Origin: Cercis canadensis
Taxonomy: Eukaryota > Streptophyta > Magnoliopsida > Fabales > Fabaceae
Direction of reading: 5' to 3'
DNA: 64,000 bases
Assembly (NCBI GenBank): GCA_003255065.1
Contig: QAOA01008740.1
Coordinates: 253,434 to 317,433, forward strand
This document shows positions 43,741 through 55,045 of the stretch, piece by piece. The notes below the pieces were generated by a model. The model searched no databases, was not told where the DNA came from, and saw only the letters and a list, made by a program, of their open reading frames with translations. Both the position numbers and the translations under genes were made by a program. Numbering within the stretch: the stretch's first letter is position 1; every line of letters starts with the position of its first letter.

Positions 43741-45259
43741 TTTCTGCAACAAAGTCCCCAACATTCTGATTACAAACTCAAATGGTTCAAATTAAAAGCA
43801 GTAACTCAACAAGGAAAAAACTGACACAATCTGACCTTAGTGAAGTTTTGATAAATTCCAGTCCAACAGAACCATTGTTACTGAAATTGAAAGCTCCGAG
43901 AAACCCAATTGCAGAAACCATTGTTACAAACAAATATCACTTCAATATTATAATATAGAGAGAAAAATGTTATCTTTTTTGAGGAGTAATTCTATACAGC
44001 AGCTGAACAACCATCAATGGCGACAAGGGGGAAAATAACATACACAAAAAGCCACAAATAATGAGATGCTGAAACTTGAAATGAAAATTTAAGAGCTTTT
44101 CAGAGAGAGCAAACATAAAGCTCTAGAGAGAGAAAGAGGAGGTGATAAAGAGGAGAGCAAAAGAGCTTGTTGTGTAGTTGATGCGAAGTTTTGCTTTTGG
44201 CCTTTTGATTTCTATTGGGAAAGAGCATGATCTTCTCTTCTACAAATCGCCTTTTGCTTTTATGACATCGAACATCTCAATCTCTTGTCACCTGAATTTC
44301 ACTCCAGTCAGAATTAGACCTCGTGTGCTTTTTCCCAATCTCACCAACCTCCTCTTCGAGAATCTCTCCCTCTACATTATCTTTAAACCGGTGCTTATCC
44401 GGACCAGAATCAAGAGCAGGATTTGAAGTGGAACTATGGCAATATTTTCATCATCGTGTATGCTTTTTCCTTCGCATTTTCTGCTACCATGGCGGTGTCG
44501 GGGGCTGCCGATAGCTATGGTGGCACTGCTTATGGCGCTTCAAAGATCTTTCGACTTCTTTCGGGAGGATGATCGTCGATGCTTGCAACAGTAGCCCTCA
44601 ACCTCGATGGCCATGGAGCCATCGGCCGATTATCGCCGACTATCGGGAAAGGAAGGAGGGTTCTTCTATTAGTAACGAAACGGCGTCTTTTTGGGGCTGC
44701 GTGATGTGTCGATTTTAGTGTCCAACGTGGCATTTAACCGCGCCACATCATTTTTAATTGTCCATATCATCTTTTCTAGTAGTGACTTGATGGTAAATAA
44801 ACGACAGGATTTAATTGAAACAAAATTACTAAGTGAAAGACTACAATGAAAAGATTTTGTATTAAGAGACCAAATTAATAACATCTCAATAAATAAGTGA
44901 TTAAAATAGGATTTTAGTCGAAAGGAAAATATGAAAAGGAGAGAAGGGATTAAAATTTAGAAGGATTTTTCTTTTATTTATTTGAATGATTAAAATGAGT
45001 AAATCAAGAAAAAAATTATATTATAATGTATTTTTATAAAAAAAATGGTAAATATTTATATTTAATATAAAATTTAATAATATAGTACACTTTTTTAGAA
45101 AATATAAATTGATTATTATTTTTAAAAAACTGATTTACAATATGAAAGTAATCTTTGGGCAATTACATCTTAAAATTTTGCATAAATTAATAGAACAAAT
45201 TAGTAATAAACTTTTTAAAACAAATTTGATGTGTCAAATAAACAAAATTAATGAGTCAT
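43741..45259. other. Unassigned sequence with a possible MULE terminus
   Basis: No gene is supported. From 44000 to 44170 it is GA-rich. 44400-44690 is GC-richer, with short frames on both strands that I do not recognise. 44700-44930 resembles the end of a dicot MULE ('cgtggcatttaaccgcgccac', and 'ggactaaa'-like words); no partner was found. 44940-45259 is AT-rich. Confidence 0.35.
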
Positions 45260-45531
45260 TACATTTAAGAGTAAAATACATTTTTTGTCATTAAATTATT
45301 TCTCAAATATCACTTTAGTCTTTAATTTATTTTTGTGTCATTTTAATTTTTGAATAATCACATTATTCGTCAAATTAGTCATTTGTAGCATAAAAATGAT
45401 TATTTAAATGATTGATTTGACAAATAGAATGCTTATTTGTAAATTAAAATAACACTAAAAATAAATTAAGGACTAAAGTGATATTTAAGATATAATTCAA
45501 GAACAAAAAAAAAAATTAACTCTACATTTAA
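45260..45531. repeat. 9-bp target site duplication tacatttaa around a MITE
   Basis: tacatttaa occurs at 45260-45268 and again at 45523-45531, exactly flanking the foldback element 45269-45522. Confidence 0.85.
45269..45522. mobile_element. MULE-type foldback MITE, 254 bp
   Basis: Terminal inverted repeats are long (about 110 bp): left 'gagtaaaatacattttttgtc...aatatcactttagtctttaa', right its imperfect reverse complement ending 'caagaacaaaaaaaaaaatt' and 'aactc'. It has no coding capacity. The perfect 9-bp target duplication is typical of Mutator-like transposition. Preservation of the duplication suggests a fairly young insertion. Confidence 0.82.
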
Positions 45532-45884
45532 TCAATCAGAACTTCTAATCACTCTCATATACTATCCTACTCTTGCACATATGAATCAAAAACTACAAAA
45601 CCATCAAGGGACTAAAAGGGTATAAGAATCAAACTCTTTTCTTTCCTCTCCAAATCTCGAAACACATTTTTTAGGTTTAAAGGCGATGGAGGGGTTAGAG
45701 GCATCCCCGATTCCTTTCCCTTTAATTTTAAACTTGAATTCTCAAACAAAGAAGAAGAGTCACCTAATCCCCGCTTTTCCCATTGATTTTTCACTCCCAA
45801 ATACAAAGAACAAAACCCATCAAATTAAAGAGGTTCATTCAGCTCTACATGTACCTTAACTCTCATAAAACAGATATTCATGAG

Positions 45885-45962
45885 AAATTCTGGTTGCCAA
45901 CCCAGATCATGCATCTCCCCTATCATACACCCCAAATGAACGGCAAATTCAGGATCACTTCA
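45885..45962 (-). pseudogene. DUF4283-like fragment, copy 1
   Basis: About 75 bp ('ctggttgccaacccagatca' and following) are repeated at 47909-47985. In minus frame it reads EFAVHLGCM and MHDLGWQPE. The longer second copy suggests a piece of a DUF4283 RNA-binding-like protein of LINE or retroelement origin. Confidence 0.45.
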
Positions 45963-46033
45963 ATATTGGTTCTTGAGTGCTACTATCACACCCTCCAAAA
46001 TCAGCTTAATTTCTTGAGTTCAACTCCTGCAAA

Positions 46034-46426
46034 TCATTTGCAAATTACCTTAAATTTACTTCCCGTAGCAAGTCTGAAAGCATGGGACCTCAATATCATT
46101 GCTCTTATTCTCAGGCGCCGATTAATAAATGGAGAATTGCAAAACTTGTTCTTCCGATGCCGTTCATCACTAAGGAAACTATCTCCCATCTTAATCATCT
46201 CATCCACTGAGCTAACCCAATTGTCGACATCATCCTTGATTTGTTCTCCGTTCTGCATAGCCTCTTCCACCAGAACCTGCACTTTCTCTCTCTCTTTCGC
46301 CAGTCTCATTACTTGTTCTTCAAGAATCTTGACATCACTCTTGTAGCACAAGTAACCAACCTGACACTTAATTGGTGCAACTGCATATCTGAAAAATTTA
46401 CTGAGGACTGAAATGATATCATCCAT
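46034..46426 (-). pseudogene. N-terminal coiled-coil fragment of a CC-NBS-LRR gene
   Basis: Minus-strand frame of 130 codons starting MDDIISVLSKFFRYAVAPIK. It continues with a coiled coil (EEQVMRLAKEREKVQVLVEE) and DDVDNWVSSVDEMIKMGDSF, the normal N-terminal pattern of the RPS2-like CNL class. The expected continuation into NB-ARC (P-loop GxGxxGKT) is absent; after residue ~100 the similarity fades and a stop follows. Full-length CNLs have 900-1,100 residues. It is a truncated remnant, or an intact small CC-only protein, which I consider less likely. A related fragment sits in the MULE at 10376-10525. Confidence 0.65.
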
Positions 46427-47060
46427 GTTTTGATATAAGAAATTATGTAGTGGAAAGTCAAAAACTGGTTAATTATAGGGAGATATCTAGGACAAAATTT
46501 GAGCGAAGAATGAGCAGAGAATAAGAAACAATGAGTAAAGGGAACGGGGAATGAGAATTGCAACCTGATGCTTCGATTTTCTAAGTAGATATGTAGGATA
46601 AGATTTGATTTTTAAAAGTAACTCATGTTATTGTGCACTGTTCCGGAATCCATGCCAATTCAAAAGCAAAAATTTAGCAACTTTCATTATCAAACACAAT
46701 AAGTCAATTAATTAGTAAGTTCTGGTGTAGGTAGAAAGTAGAAACCTTGAATATATATATTTTTTTTCCTGTTAGGTTTATCTAGGAACCTTTTCTTCTT
46801 GCTGTAAGGCAACAATATACATATACACCAATACAGCCTACAATTCTTGGTCTAGGAAACATACTTGTCAAAATTCAAAAGTCTGCAGCTACATGTGGAC
46901 AAAGGGTGTGTAGCTTCGTGTGAGCAAGGCTATTGATTTGGGGTTTTTATCTACTGCATAACATGAAGTTAATGATATAAAAATAATTAATAAATATTAT
47001 CAACTTCTGATTGAAATTAAAATAAACCTTATGGACTTATAAAAAACTTACGTTTTATAT
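46427..47060. other. AT-rich flank, nothing identified
   Basis: No coding frame, repeat boundary or RNA gene is recognisable between the CNL fragment and the N gap. Confidence 0.4.
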
Positions 47061-47072
47061 NNNNNNNNNNNC

Positions 47073-47134
<62 letters not shown>
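47061..47134. repeat. N gap and (TA)n microsatellite
   Basis: 11 N (47061-47071) are flanked on both sides by cgttttatat, then about 28 TA units follow. The duplicated 10-mer suggests the gap joins overlapping ends. Confidence 0.85.
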
Positions 47135-47135
<1 letters not shown>

Positions 47136-47904
47136 CTTTTGGATCACGGTACTCCTTTCTTTTTTGCTTTTAAGTCAAATAATACGATAACCCTATTCAG
47201 ATACAAACTACAACAATAAATAATAAACTCGAACACAAAATAGAAAACAGAGAAGCACACTCCTAAGTCCTGACCTTGTAGTTCTAGTGAGTGCTCCTAT
47301 AACATAAAAAAATAATAATAATAAGCAACAACTACCTCCAAAATCAATAACAATTTCATATATAAGACTGCAGACCATACAAATTAATTTATTTATTCTC
47401 AAGAGATAAAAGAAATATTAATTTATCAATACGAATTTATTCTTGCTTCCAATGATTTTTAATATAATAATTTTTTTAGTTTTAACGGTAAAAGTATCAT
47501 CGAATTAATTTTTGCACAATAAGACTAAGTCCTCCTAAGTAGATTCAAGGAAAAAGTTCTCCTAAGTATTGGCCGCAGGAGTTAAACCTTGCTAGTTTAG
47601 ATGAATATAATAAATTTAACAACTTGTATACTAATTTCAAACTCCATACAAATTAATTATTCTAAGAAGATAAAACTGAGTAATTTCTCAATATGGTTAT
47701 AAAGTAATCTCGCTTCCAGTGCTCAACCAAACTAGCTAGTTCTGGTACAATTATACCTAAATATTTAAACATCTTTCACAGATATATACATGGAATCATT
47801 TAATTTTTATTAGACAAATCAAAACTTAAACTATACCCACACCAAATCTATGTAAACTTTTTCTATGCAACTTACACTTTTCTACACACATTAAAGAAGT
47901 TTAT
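47135..47904. other. AT-rich sequence, nothing identified
   Basis: Two loosely similar blocks ('ttcatatataagactgcagaccatacaaattaa' region near 47354 and 'actccatacaaattaattattct' near 47641) hint at an old local repeat. No gene is supported. Confidence 0.35.
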
Positions 47905-48062
47905 ATCACTTCTGGTTGCCAACCCAGATCATGCACTTCCCCTGTCATAGACTCCAAATGAACAGAAAATTCAGGATCTAAATACTCCAAAGGAAGCCTC
48001 CACAGTTGGACCCAAAGTGGAATTTCAGTAACTTCCAGATAGCTAAGTATGACGTTTGGTCT
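47905..48062 (-). pseudogene. DUF4283-like fragment, copy 2
   Basis: Minus frame reads YLEVTEIPLWVQLWRLPLEY and continues with EFSVHLESMTGEVHDLGWQPE. 'IPLWVQLWRLPLEY' is the type of motif seen in DUF4283 proteins (compare VQVWVQVWGLPIHC in the LINE ORF1 of this window). No start, no stop control and no neighbouring domain remain. Confidence 0.5.
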
Positions 48063-48578
48063 CAAAGGTCAAGAATTAATAGTGCACCATCCATATACCA
48101 AGGTCTATTATAAAACAACTCTTGCATGGTCTTTACCCATATTGACCCTTAAAGAAGAATTTTCCTGCTGGTTATGCACAATTGTATCTATTCACACCTA
48201 AATTTTTACATATTTTTTTATACCAGCACATATGACAACAAGTGCGTTTTACTAAACCTGCAAAAAAATTTCTGTATAGTTCAGATTTTTCTACATCATC
48301 TACAGCTCTTAAAAAGAAAAGGAAAAAACCTGTATTTTCTTATGTAAATAATAAATCAACCAAATCCAAATTTTACGGTCCAATATGATATGATTAGACC
48401 AGATGAATGACAAAAACTACGATATTAAAGAATATTCTGAAGGTGAATTGGTAAGTCATGTAGATGAGTGGTAACAAATTAATAGGACTTCTACTTATTT
48501 CTCCAGCTATGGACCCAGACCCACCAAGATATTATGGCTTTAACAACTTATAAAGTTGCAACTTCAAGAGCTGGTCAA
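48063..48578. other. Unassigned sequence
   Basis: No gene, repeat or RNA is recognised in these 0.5 kb. Confidence 0.35.
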
Positions 48579-50412
48579 CATTATAAGAAAATTCCTGGAT
48601 TTCAACGAAATTTTTCTGTTGAAATTTTGAATTTCAATGGAAATTCCAACAGAATTTGAGTTGTTGGAGAAATTGATGCAGCGAGAAAGCAAAGAAAGGA
48701 ACCTCAAATACAGTCAAAGGAACCTCAAACACAAACTATATAATTCTTAAAGAAAGTAAATAATATTCTGAATACGACTACAATGAAACATAAAGTTTAA
48801 GTACTAAAAGGAAACCTTAAAACATTACAAAAGAAATCAGTAAACTAGAAAACAGCCCAAAACAGACGTTTTTGAGAGATTTTGGGCCCAAAAAGGGCCT
48901 CAACTAAGTTGACTTGGTTGCCACAACGTGGGTCTCTGAATGAGCTTCAAAACGGCGGATCATGGGCCCCGTAACTCTACCCGAGCTAAAAGTGACGCCC
49001 TTATTACTGAAATATATCAATTAGGGCCTTTTCTTTCTTCTGGGTCTTATTATGCTTTGTTTGATCTATGAAATCTTATGCGACCCAATCCATGTCAGAA
49101 ACGGCCTAATTTCAATGGAAATTCCAACAGAATTTGAGTTGTTGGAGAAATTGAAGCAGCGAGAAAGTAAAGAAAGGAACCTCAAATACAGTCAAAGGAA
49201 CCTCAAACACAAACTATATAATTCTTAAAGAAAGTAAATAATATTCTGAATATGGCTAAAATGAAACATAAAGTTTAAGTACTAAAAGGAAACCTTAAAA
49301 CATTACAAAAGAAATCAGTAAACTAGAAAACAGCCCAAAACAGACGTTTCTGAGAGATTTTGGGCCCAAAAAGGGCCTCAACTAAGTTGACTTGGTTGCC
49401 ACAACGTGGGCCTCTGAATGAGCTTCAAAACGGCGGATCATGGGCCCCGTAACTCTATCCGAGCTAAAAGTGACGCCCTTATTACTGAAATATATCAATT
49501 AGGGCCTTTTCTTTCTTCTGGGTCTTATTATGCTTTGTCCGATCTATGAAATCTTATGCGACCCAATCCATGTCAGAAACGGCCTTTGGAATTGCAAAAT
49601 TCCAACGGAACAGTAATTCTAACAGAATTTTATTATTCAAATTCGATTATGTGGAAAAAAAAAAAAACTCCAACAATTTTCCATTGGAATTTTTAAAATT
49701 ATTTTTAATATATTTTAAAGAAATTAAAATTTTTATTTTTTTAAAAAAATTGAAAAATTACTTTTATTATTTTTTTGAAATTCCAATTGAATGGAATTTC
49801 TATTGGAATTTCCCAAGTTTTTTTTTAATTTTAAAGGTAAATTTTAAATAATATTTTTTAAAAATCAAAATATACCATTCACAAATATCATTTTCATTAA
49901 ATAATTTTTATAACACAAATATCCATTTCATTAAATAATTCCTATAAGTTAGTAATATATTGAGTACAAGTTTAAATCTCAAATAATTACACCAAGTTTA
50001 TCCTCTATGTAATTAGTCTTTAACATATTCAACCAAATTAGATGTGTAATATATCTTCAAAAGTATAAATATTTTGTAGCTCATTCTTCTCCAGCCTACA
50101 AAAAGTATTTAAAAGAAAATATTAAAAAGAATTCAAGAGCATATAGTTGAAAAAAGAAGCAACATTTTCATGTCCAAAAAATGCATAAATTGAGCAATAT
50201 CATAGGTAATTTCATATTCCATAAAAAAAAAATACCTAAAAATCATAAAACAACTTCAAACCATCCATACATCAAAAGCCATAAAGAAATTCAACTAAAA
50301 AAAAATATATATTATTCATTTTTCTATTTTTAAATTTTGACATGATTACTCTAATAATGCAAAGTTTTCATATTCCAAAAAAAAATAAAATCATAAAACA
50401 ACTTCAAACTAC
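48579..50412. mobile_element. Possible CACTA-like element, left end and interior
   Basis: cattataagaaaattcctgg resembles a CACTA terminus (CACTACAAGAAAA...) with two substitutions. The following 'aacgaaatttttctgttgaaatt', 'tcaatggaaattccaacaga' and, at 49585-49830, repeated ttccaa(c/t)(g/t)gaa words match the subterminal-repeat style of this superfamily. No transposase is present. The right end is not identified; element H's LTR begins at 50413 and may have cut it off. The tandem duplication 48631-49585 lies inside. Confidence 0.45.
48631..49585. repeat. 478-bp tandem duplication
   Basis: Copy 1 is 48631-49108 and copy 2 is 49109-49585, starting atttcaatggaaattccaac and ending atgtcagaaacggcct. 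About ten differences are seen, so the copies are roughly 98% identical. The unit includes 'acaacgtgggcctctgaatg' and a CACTA-like subterminal word at each start. Confidence 0.9.
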
Positions 50413-53400
50413 TGTAGATATCATATTTTGTTTGTTAGTGTTACACGTTTTTTTAAAAAATATTATTTTTAATTATTTAGAATTCAAAATTTATGTTTTC
50501 AAGTGGAAAATATGATTTTAAGGTCTCTAAGCCATCTTTTAGCTCTAGGATCAAAGTTTTGGTATTTGGGCATTGGTTCACTTCATTTTAATCCAAGTTA
50601 GGAAGCCCTTTGACCCATTTTCTTTAAATTTGAGTTTGGGACTTATTGGCCCATTTGATTTTCTTTAAATATTTTGTTTAGACATAAAAATTATAATTTT
50701 TTGAGCTTTTATTGATTTTGGGTCAAAACTCATATTTTGGGCTTGGCCCGTCATGCTAAAACCCTAGTTTGGGGCCTTTGTGCCTACCCGATTTTTTGTT
50801 TTTCAAATTTTTTTGGTTCAAAATAAATTATATATGTTTCATGGACTATAATATGTTTGAGATTTTATTTTGGTCCAATTGGACCAACTTAGGTCCAAGG
50901 TTGAGCCATGTGAGCTCACTTTGATCTAATTTGGCCCAATTAGCCCATTAAGGTTTTATGACTTTTATTTTTAATCAAAAATAAAATAAATTTGTAGAAA
51001 TTTTGGAAGTGATTTTTGGCCAAGCTAAGGGAGAAGAGTTTCATTAAGGTTTTGGCAAAATATCAAGAGAATGGATGTAGCATGTACCTTACAAGTGCCA
51101 CGGAAAGTGCCAAGAAGCTCCATTTTAGGGTTTCTTGTTTTATTTCAGCAAAAATGGGATTAATATGATTAAAAATCTGAAAAGATGTTAGCTAGGGTTT
51201 AAGGAATATTCTCAAGCATAAGTGAAAAAATCTAGTCTCAAGGAAGCTTCATGGAAGTTGCTTGTGCAAGACAATTTGGGAAAAATTGCTAATAAGGAGG
51301 CATCTTAACTTTATTTTTTCATGAAATAAAAATACAAATTGGAGGGGCTGAAATGTGTAATTTGCCTTGGGCATTTTGGAGAAGAATTATTGGACTTTTT
51401 ACATGGCAATGCTATAAGAAAGTGAGAGGAATGTGCAAAAGGGGTAGAAAATGACCATTTTACCCCTAACTTGCTCTTCAAGTTGAGAGAGCTAATTGCT
51501 TAAGAGAAAAAAGAAAAAAATAAAAAGAGCAGAGAACCTCACACAATATGCTCCCAAGGTGAAACACAAAGAATGAGAGATTTGAGAGAAAAAATATCAA
51601 AATAGCTAAGTTGAGAGAAAATAAAGAGAGAAATGGTGAAAGCTTGAGAAACTTCAAAGTGTTCTTGAGTTGTTCTTCCCATGTTTTAGAAGAAAATGAG
51701 TAATCAAAAGAGGTTTAAACTTCTTGAAGGTGGGTTCAACCATTTTGAGCAAGAAGGAGTGGATTTCTTGAAGAACTTTAGGTAATCTTCATCATTTTCC
51801 TCTATTCTTTTGCTTTTTCATATATGTTTGGTTGAATTCATAATGAAATGTTTGATTTGCCTTATTTTATCCTTGAATGCCTTTTTCCTTTTGAATTTAC
51901 TTTGATTACATGTTCTTCATCTCTCTTTACTTCATTTTCATGGTAAATGTGCAATGAAAATGTGTATTTTTCGAAAATCATTTTGAATCCTTTGTTTTTT
52001 TGTTTCTAATATAGCTTAATTTGGATATTTGGCTTTTGTTTCCTCCTTGTTCATTTTTAGTTTTGATTGGCTCTTTCAGCATATTTAGTTTTCTGAAAGT
52101 TTTAATCATGTTTTGGTTTGATTTTGGATGAGATAGTTAATTATTGCATGTCTTGCTTTTGAGTTTTCTTGATTTGATTTTGTATTATGCATTTTCGGGT
52201 TTGACAGTACTCCAATTCGGGTGATTATTAATTTGTTAGAATCAAGAGGCATGTTTCTTTCACATATATTTTTTTTTTCAGAATTTATGCATGTGTACTA
52301 TGCTCCTAGTGTTTAATTGAAGTTGACTGTTTTTCTATTACTGCGGGTTTGTCAGTTTTCCTTGGTAACCTTCAGTGTTTATTTTTTAAATGCATCTGTA
52401 GAGCTCCAATTTTCATGATTCTTGTTTCTGTAGGATCCTGAGACATATGCCTTTCGCATGTATTTTGTTTAAAATTTTTGCATGTCGCATTTGTTCCCAT
52501 TTTTATTTTGAAATTGTTAGTTTTCCTTGCAATATTGGATTGCCGGTCAATTCTGGCAGTGCTTAGTTTGTTTGTTGTAACTGGAGTTGCAGGATTCCAT
52601 TTTGCATGATTCTTGATTCTTTAGATTTGCGAAACATGTATCTTTGTTATATATAAATTTGAAACCAAATATTTGAGGCATGCATTCCCATATTTAGTTT
52701 TAAAGTTACCCTATTTTCTATCATGTTTTTTATTTTATTTTTATTTTTTTATATATTTGTTGAGTTTTTAATCTTGCTGTCCGCTTGCTTATGCATATGA
52801 GACTTTCATTTTCTCTATTTTGAGTCATCTAATGTGTGTTCTATGTGAGAGGAGATCGTAATCCTTGAGCTCCTAGCAAAACCCTAAGGTGGTTCGTAGG
52901 CTCAGAGAGCTTTTGTTTATTTTGATTACATTTCTAATTATATACCCCCACCCCAATTGGTTGTATCATCATGCATAACATTTATGGATTATTGTTAGGG
53001 TTTACAAAATTCATAGGCCCTTTGTCTATCATGGAATGATAAGATTGACTTGGTCCTATATGGGATGATTTTCTTTTATATGATCTAGACAAAGATATGC
53101 ACCACCCCAATAGGCGCAATATGTGATGAACGGGTAGAAGGATTTTGAATCCATTAGAACTTATGCATGTCATGTTTATTTTTCTCCATTGATTAGTGAA
53201 TGTAATGCTTTTTTTTTTTTTAAGAATAAATAAAGTATGTTTTGGCTACATCTTGTCTTATCTTCGTATAACTAATTTAGGGTAACCATCTTTAGACGAA
53301 TGCTGTGCGGTGCCTAACACCTTCCCCATGCATAAACAGACTTTTGAACCAATCTCTGATATACAGACAATTTAAAAATAATTTCTAATTGTATCCTATT

Positions 53401-53437
53401 TTCTAAAACAATTGATAATGACTCCATGTTTTTTCTT
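50413..53437 (+). mobile_element. Element H: Ogre-like solo or truncated LTR
   Basis: Starts tgtagatatcatattttg, an intact TG version of the start seen in D and E. It carries subrepeat-like phrases at about 52190-52680 ('gtttgtcagttttccttggtaac', 'gttagaatcaagaggcatgt'), the conserved box at 53015-53157, 'gaataaataaagta' and 'ggtgcctaacaccttcccca'. After 'aatgactccatgttttttctt' (about 53437) similarity to the D LTR stops. No primer site or internal region follows. Other similarity to D and E is modest, so it is a third family. Confidence 0.7.
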
Positions 53438-54067
53438 ATGGGTTTAGGGTTTGATTTAGTTATTTTTTGGGCATTTTGTCATGAATTTTGTCCGTGAGAA
53501 AATGCCTATTTTCTTGTAGTGGAGCAACCACATTGACACAATGTCAACAAGGATACATTGACACAATGTATATGGGATGATTTTCTTTTATATGATCTAG
53601 ACAAAGATATGCACCACCCCAATAGGCGCAATATGTGATGAACGGGTAGAAGGATTTTGAATCCATTAGAACTTATGCACGTCATGTTTATTTTTCTCCA
53701 TTGATTAGTGAATGTAATGCTTTTTTTTTTTTTTTAAGAATAAATAAAGTATGTTTTGGCTACATCTTGTCTTATCTTCGTATAACTAATTTAGGGTAAC
53801 CATCTTTAGACGAATGCTGTGCAGTGCCTAACACCTTCCCCATGCATAAACAGACTTTTGAACCAATCTCTGATATACAGACAATTTAAAAATAATTTCT
53901 AATTGTATCCTATTTTCTAAAACAATTGATAATGACTCCATGTTTTTTCTTATGGGTTTAGGGTTTGATTTAGTTATTTTTTGGGCATTTTGTCATGAAT
54001 TTTGTCCGTGAGAAAATGCCTATTTTCTTGTAGTGGAGCAACCACATTGACACAATGTCAACAAGGA
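53059..54067. repeat. ~512-bp tandem duplication over the LTR H end and a CACTA-like terminus
   Basis: Copy 1 is about 53059-53554 and copy 2 about 53571-54067, both starting tatgggatgattttctttta and ending cacaatgtcaacaaggata. They are almost identical, differing in a poly-T length and a few bases. A short linker 'cattgacacaatgta' at the join repeats sequence of the unit end. Confidence 0.9.
53509..53521. repeat. CACTA-type terminus (right end), first copy
   Basis: ttttcttgtagtg is the reverse complement of cactacaagaaaa, the standard terminus of CACTA transposons. It recurs at 54023-54035 in the duplicated copy. The next three bases (gag) do not match the caa before the left terminus at 48579, so the two ends need not belong to one element. 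Confidence 0.6.
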
Positions 54068-55045
54068 TATGATCAAACTTTGCTATTGCCAATTAGAAGA
54101 TCACATTGCTAAATAGCGTTATTTTATATCAAGAGAAGAATCCGATCATTTTTTTTTCCGATATTATCATCTAATGATTTCTCTCATGCCTCAAACTTTA
54201 GTCTTGTATTAGAACTCTAGTATTTGAAAGACACAAATTAGTGATATCATGGTGAGAAATGGAACCACGGCACAGAAACAGACTACCATTCATTAAATTA
54301 AGTAGAGTTGTCAAGAAAGTCAGCATGCCCTTTTTAGGTCAAAGTGCCGGTCCACTATACATTCATAATAAGCCAAAAAAAGAATCATAATATTAAACAC
54401 ACAAAGAATATATAAATAATCAAACACATTTATCTTCAAACTAGCTAGGCATACATTCATAATATTGATCACAAGTTACACATCCATTATCCAATACAAA
54501 TTAAAAGCTAGTACCAAATAGGCAACTTCAAAGTACTGATTTATTCCTCACATAAAAAAAAAAAAAAAGTACTAACTTATTCCAACATCCACACGCACAA
54601 TAATAAAACTTTCAATTTTACATCACCAAACACATCTTCATCAATCGCCAATATCACTGAATGTTGGGAAAAGTTTATCTCAACATCCTTTGAACCATCA
54701 TCCCTACAATTTAAAACAAACAAACGTATAATAGTCAATAAAAGAAAAAACAAAAGAATAAAAATTAAAGACAATGTTTCCTTTTATTGAGAAGTTTTCT
54801 TTTTTGGGTTGAAATACTCCGCAAAAGGTGCAAATTAACTGCATTTTTTTTTTTTCTCAAACACGCAAGTTAAAAAGTTAGCAGTTCCATGTTTCCAAAC
54901 TTTAGGAGAGTTTAGCGTATAAATCGAAAATTTATGTACTATATTTGATTTTTGGTAGAACTTTCAAAGGTAACTGTAATTAAAAGACAAAACAAAATCT
55001 AAAATAGACAGAGAAAACTGGAAATGATCGTTTACAAACCAGAGA
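54068..55045. other. AT-rich region downstream of the resistance-like gene
   Basis: No independent gene is supported. On the minus strand a possible acceptor (aaattgtag, near 54708) precedes an open stretch to 54577 that includes EINFSQHSVILAIDEDVFGD; it could be a 3' exon of the upstream gene used in an alternative transcript. This is weak. Confidence 0.35.

Noticed and set aside
47078..47134. (TA)n tract as a replication origin or scaffold attachment site
   Set aside because: A plain TA microsatellite next to an assembly gap; nothing else supports such a function.
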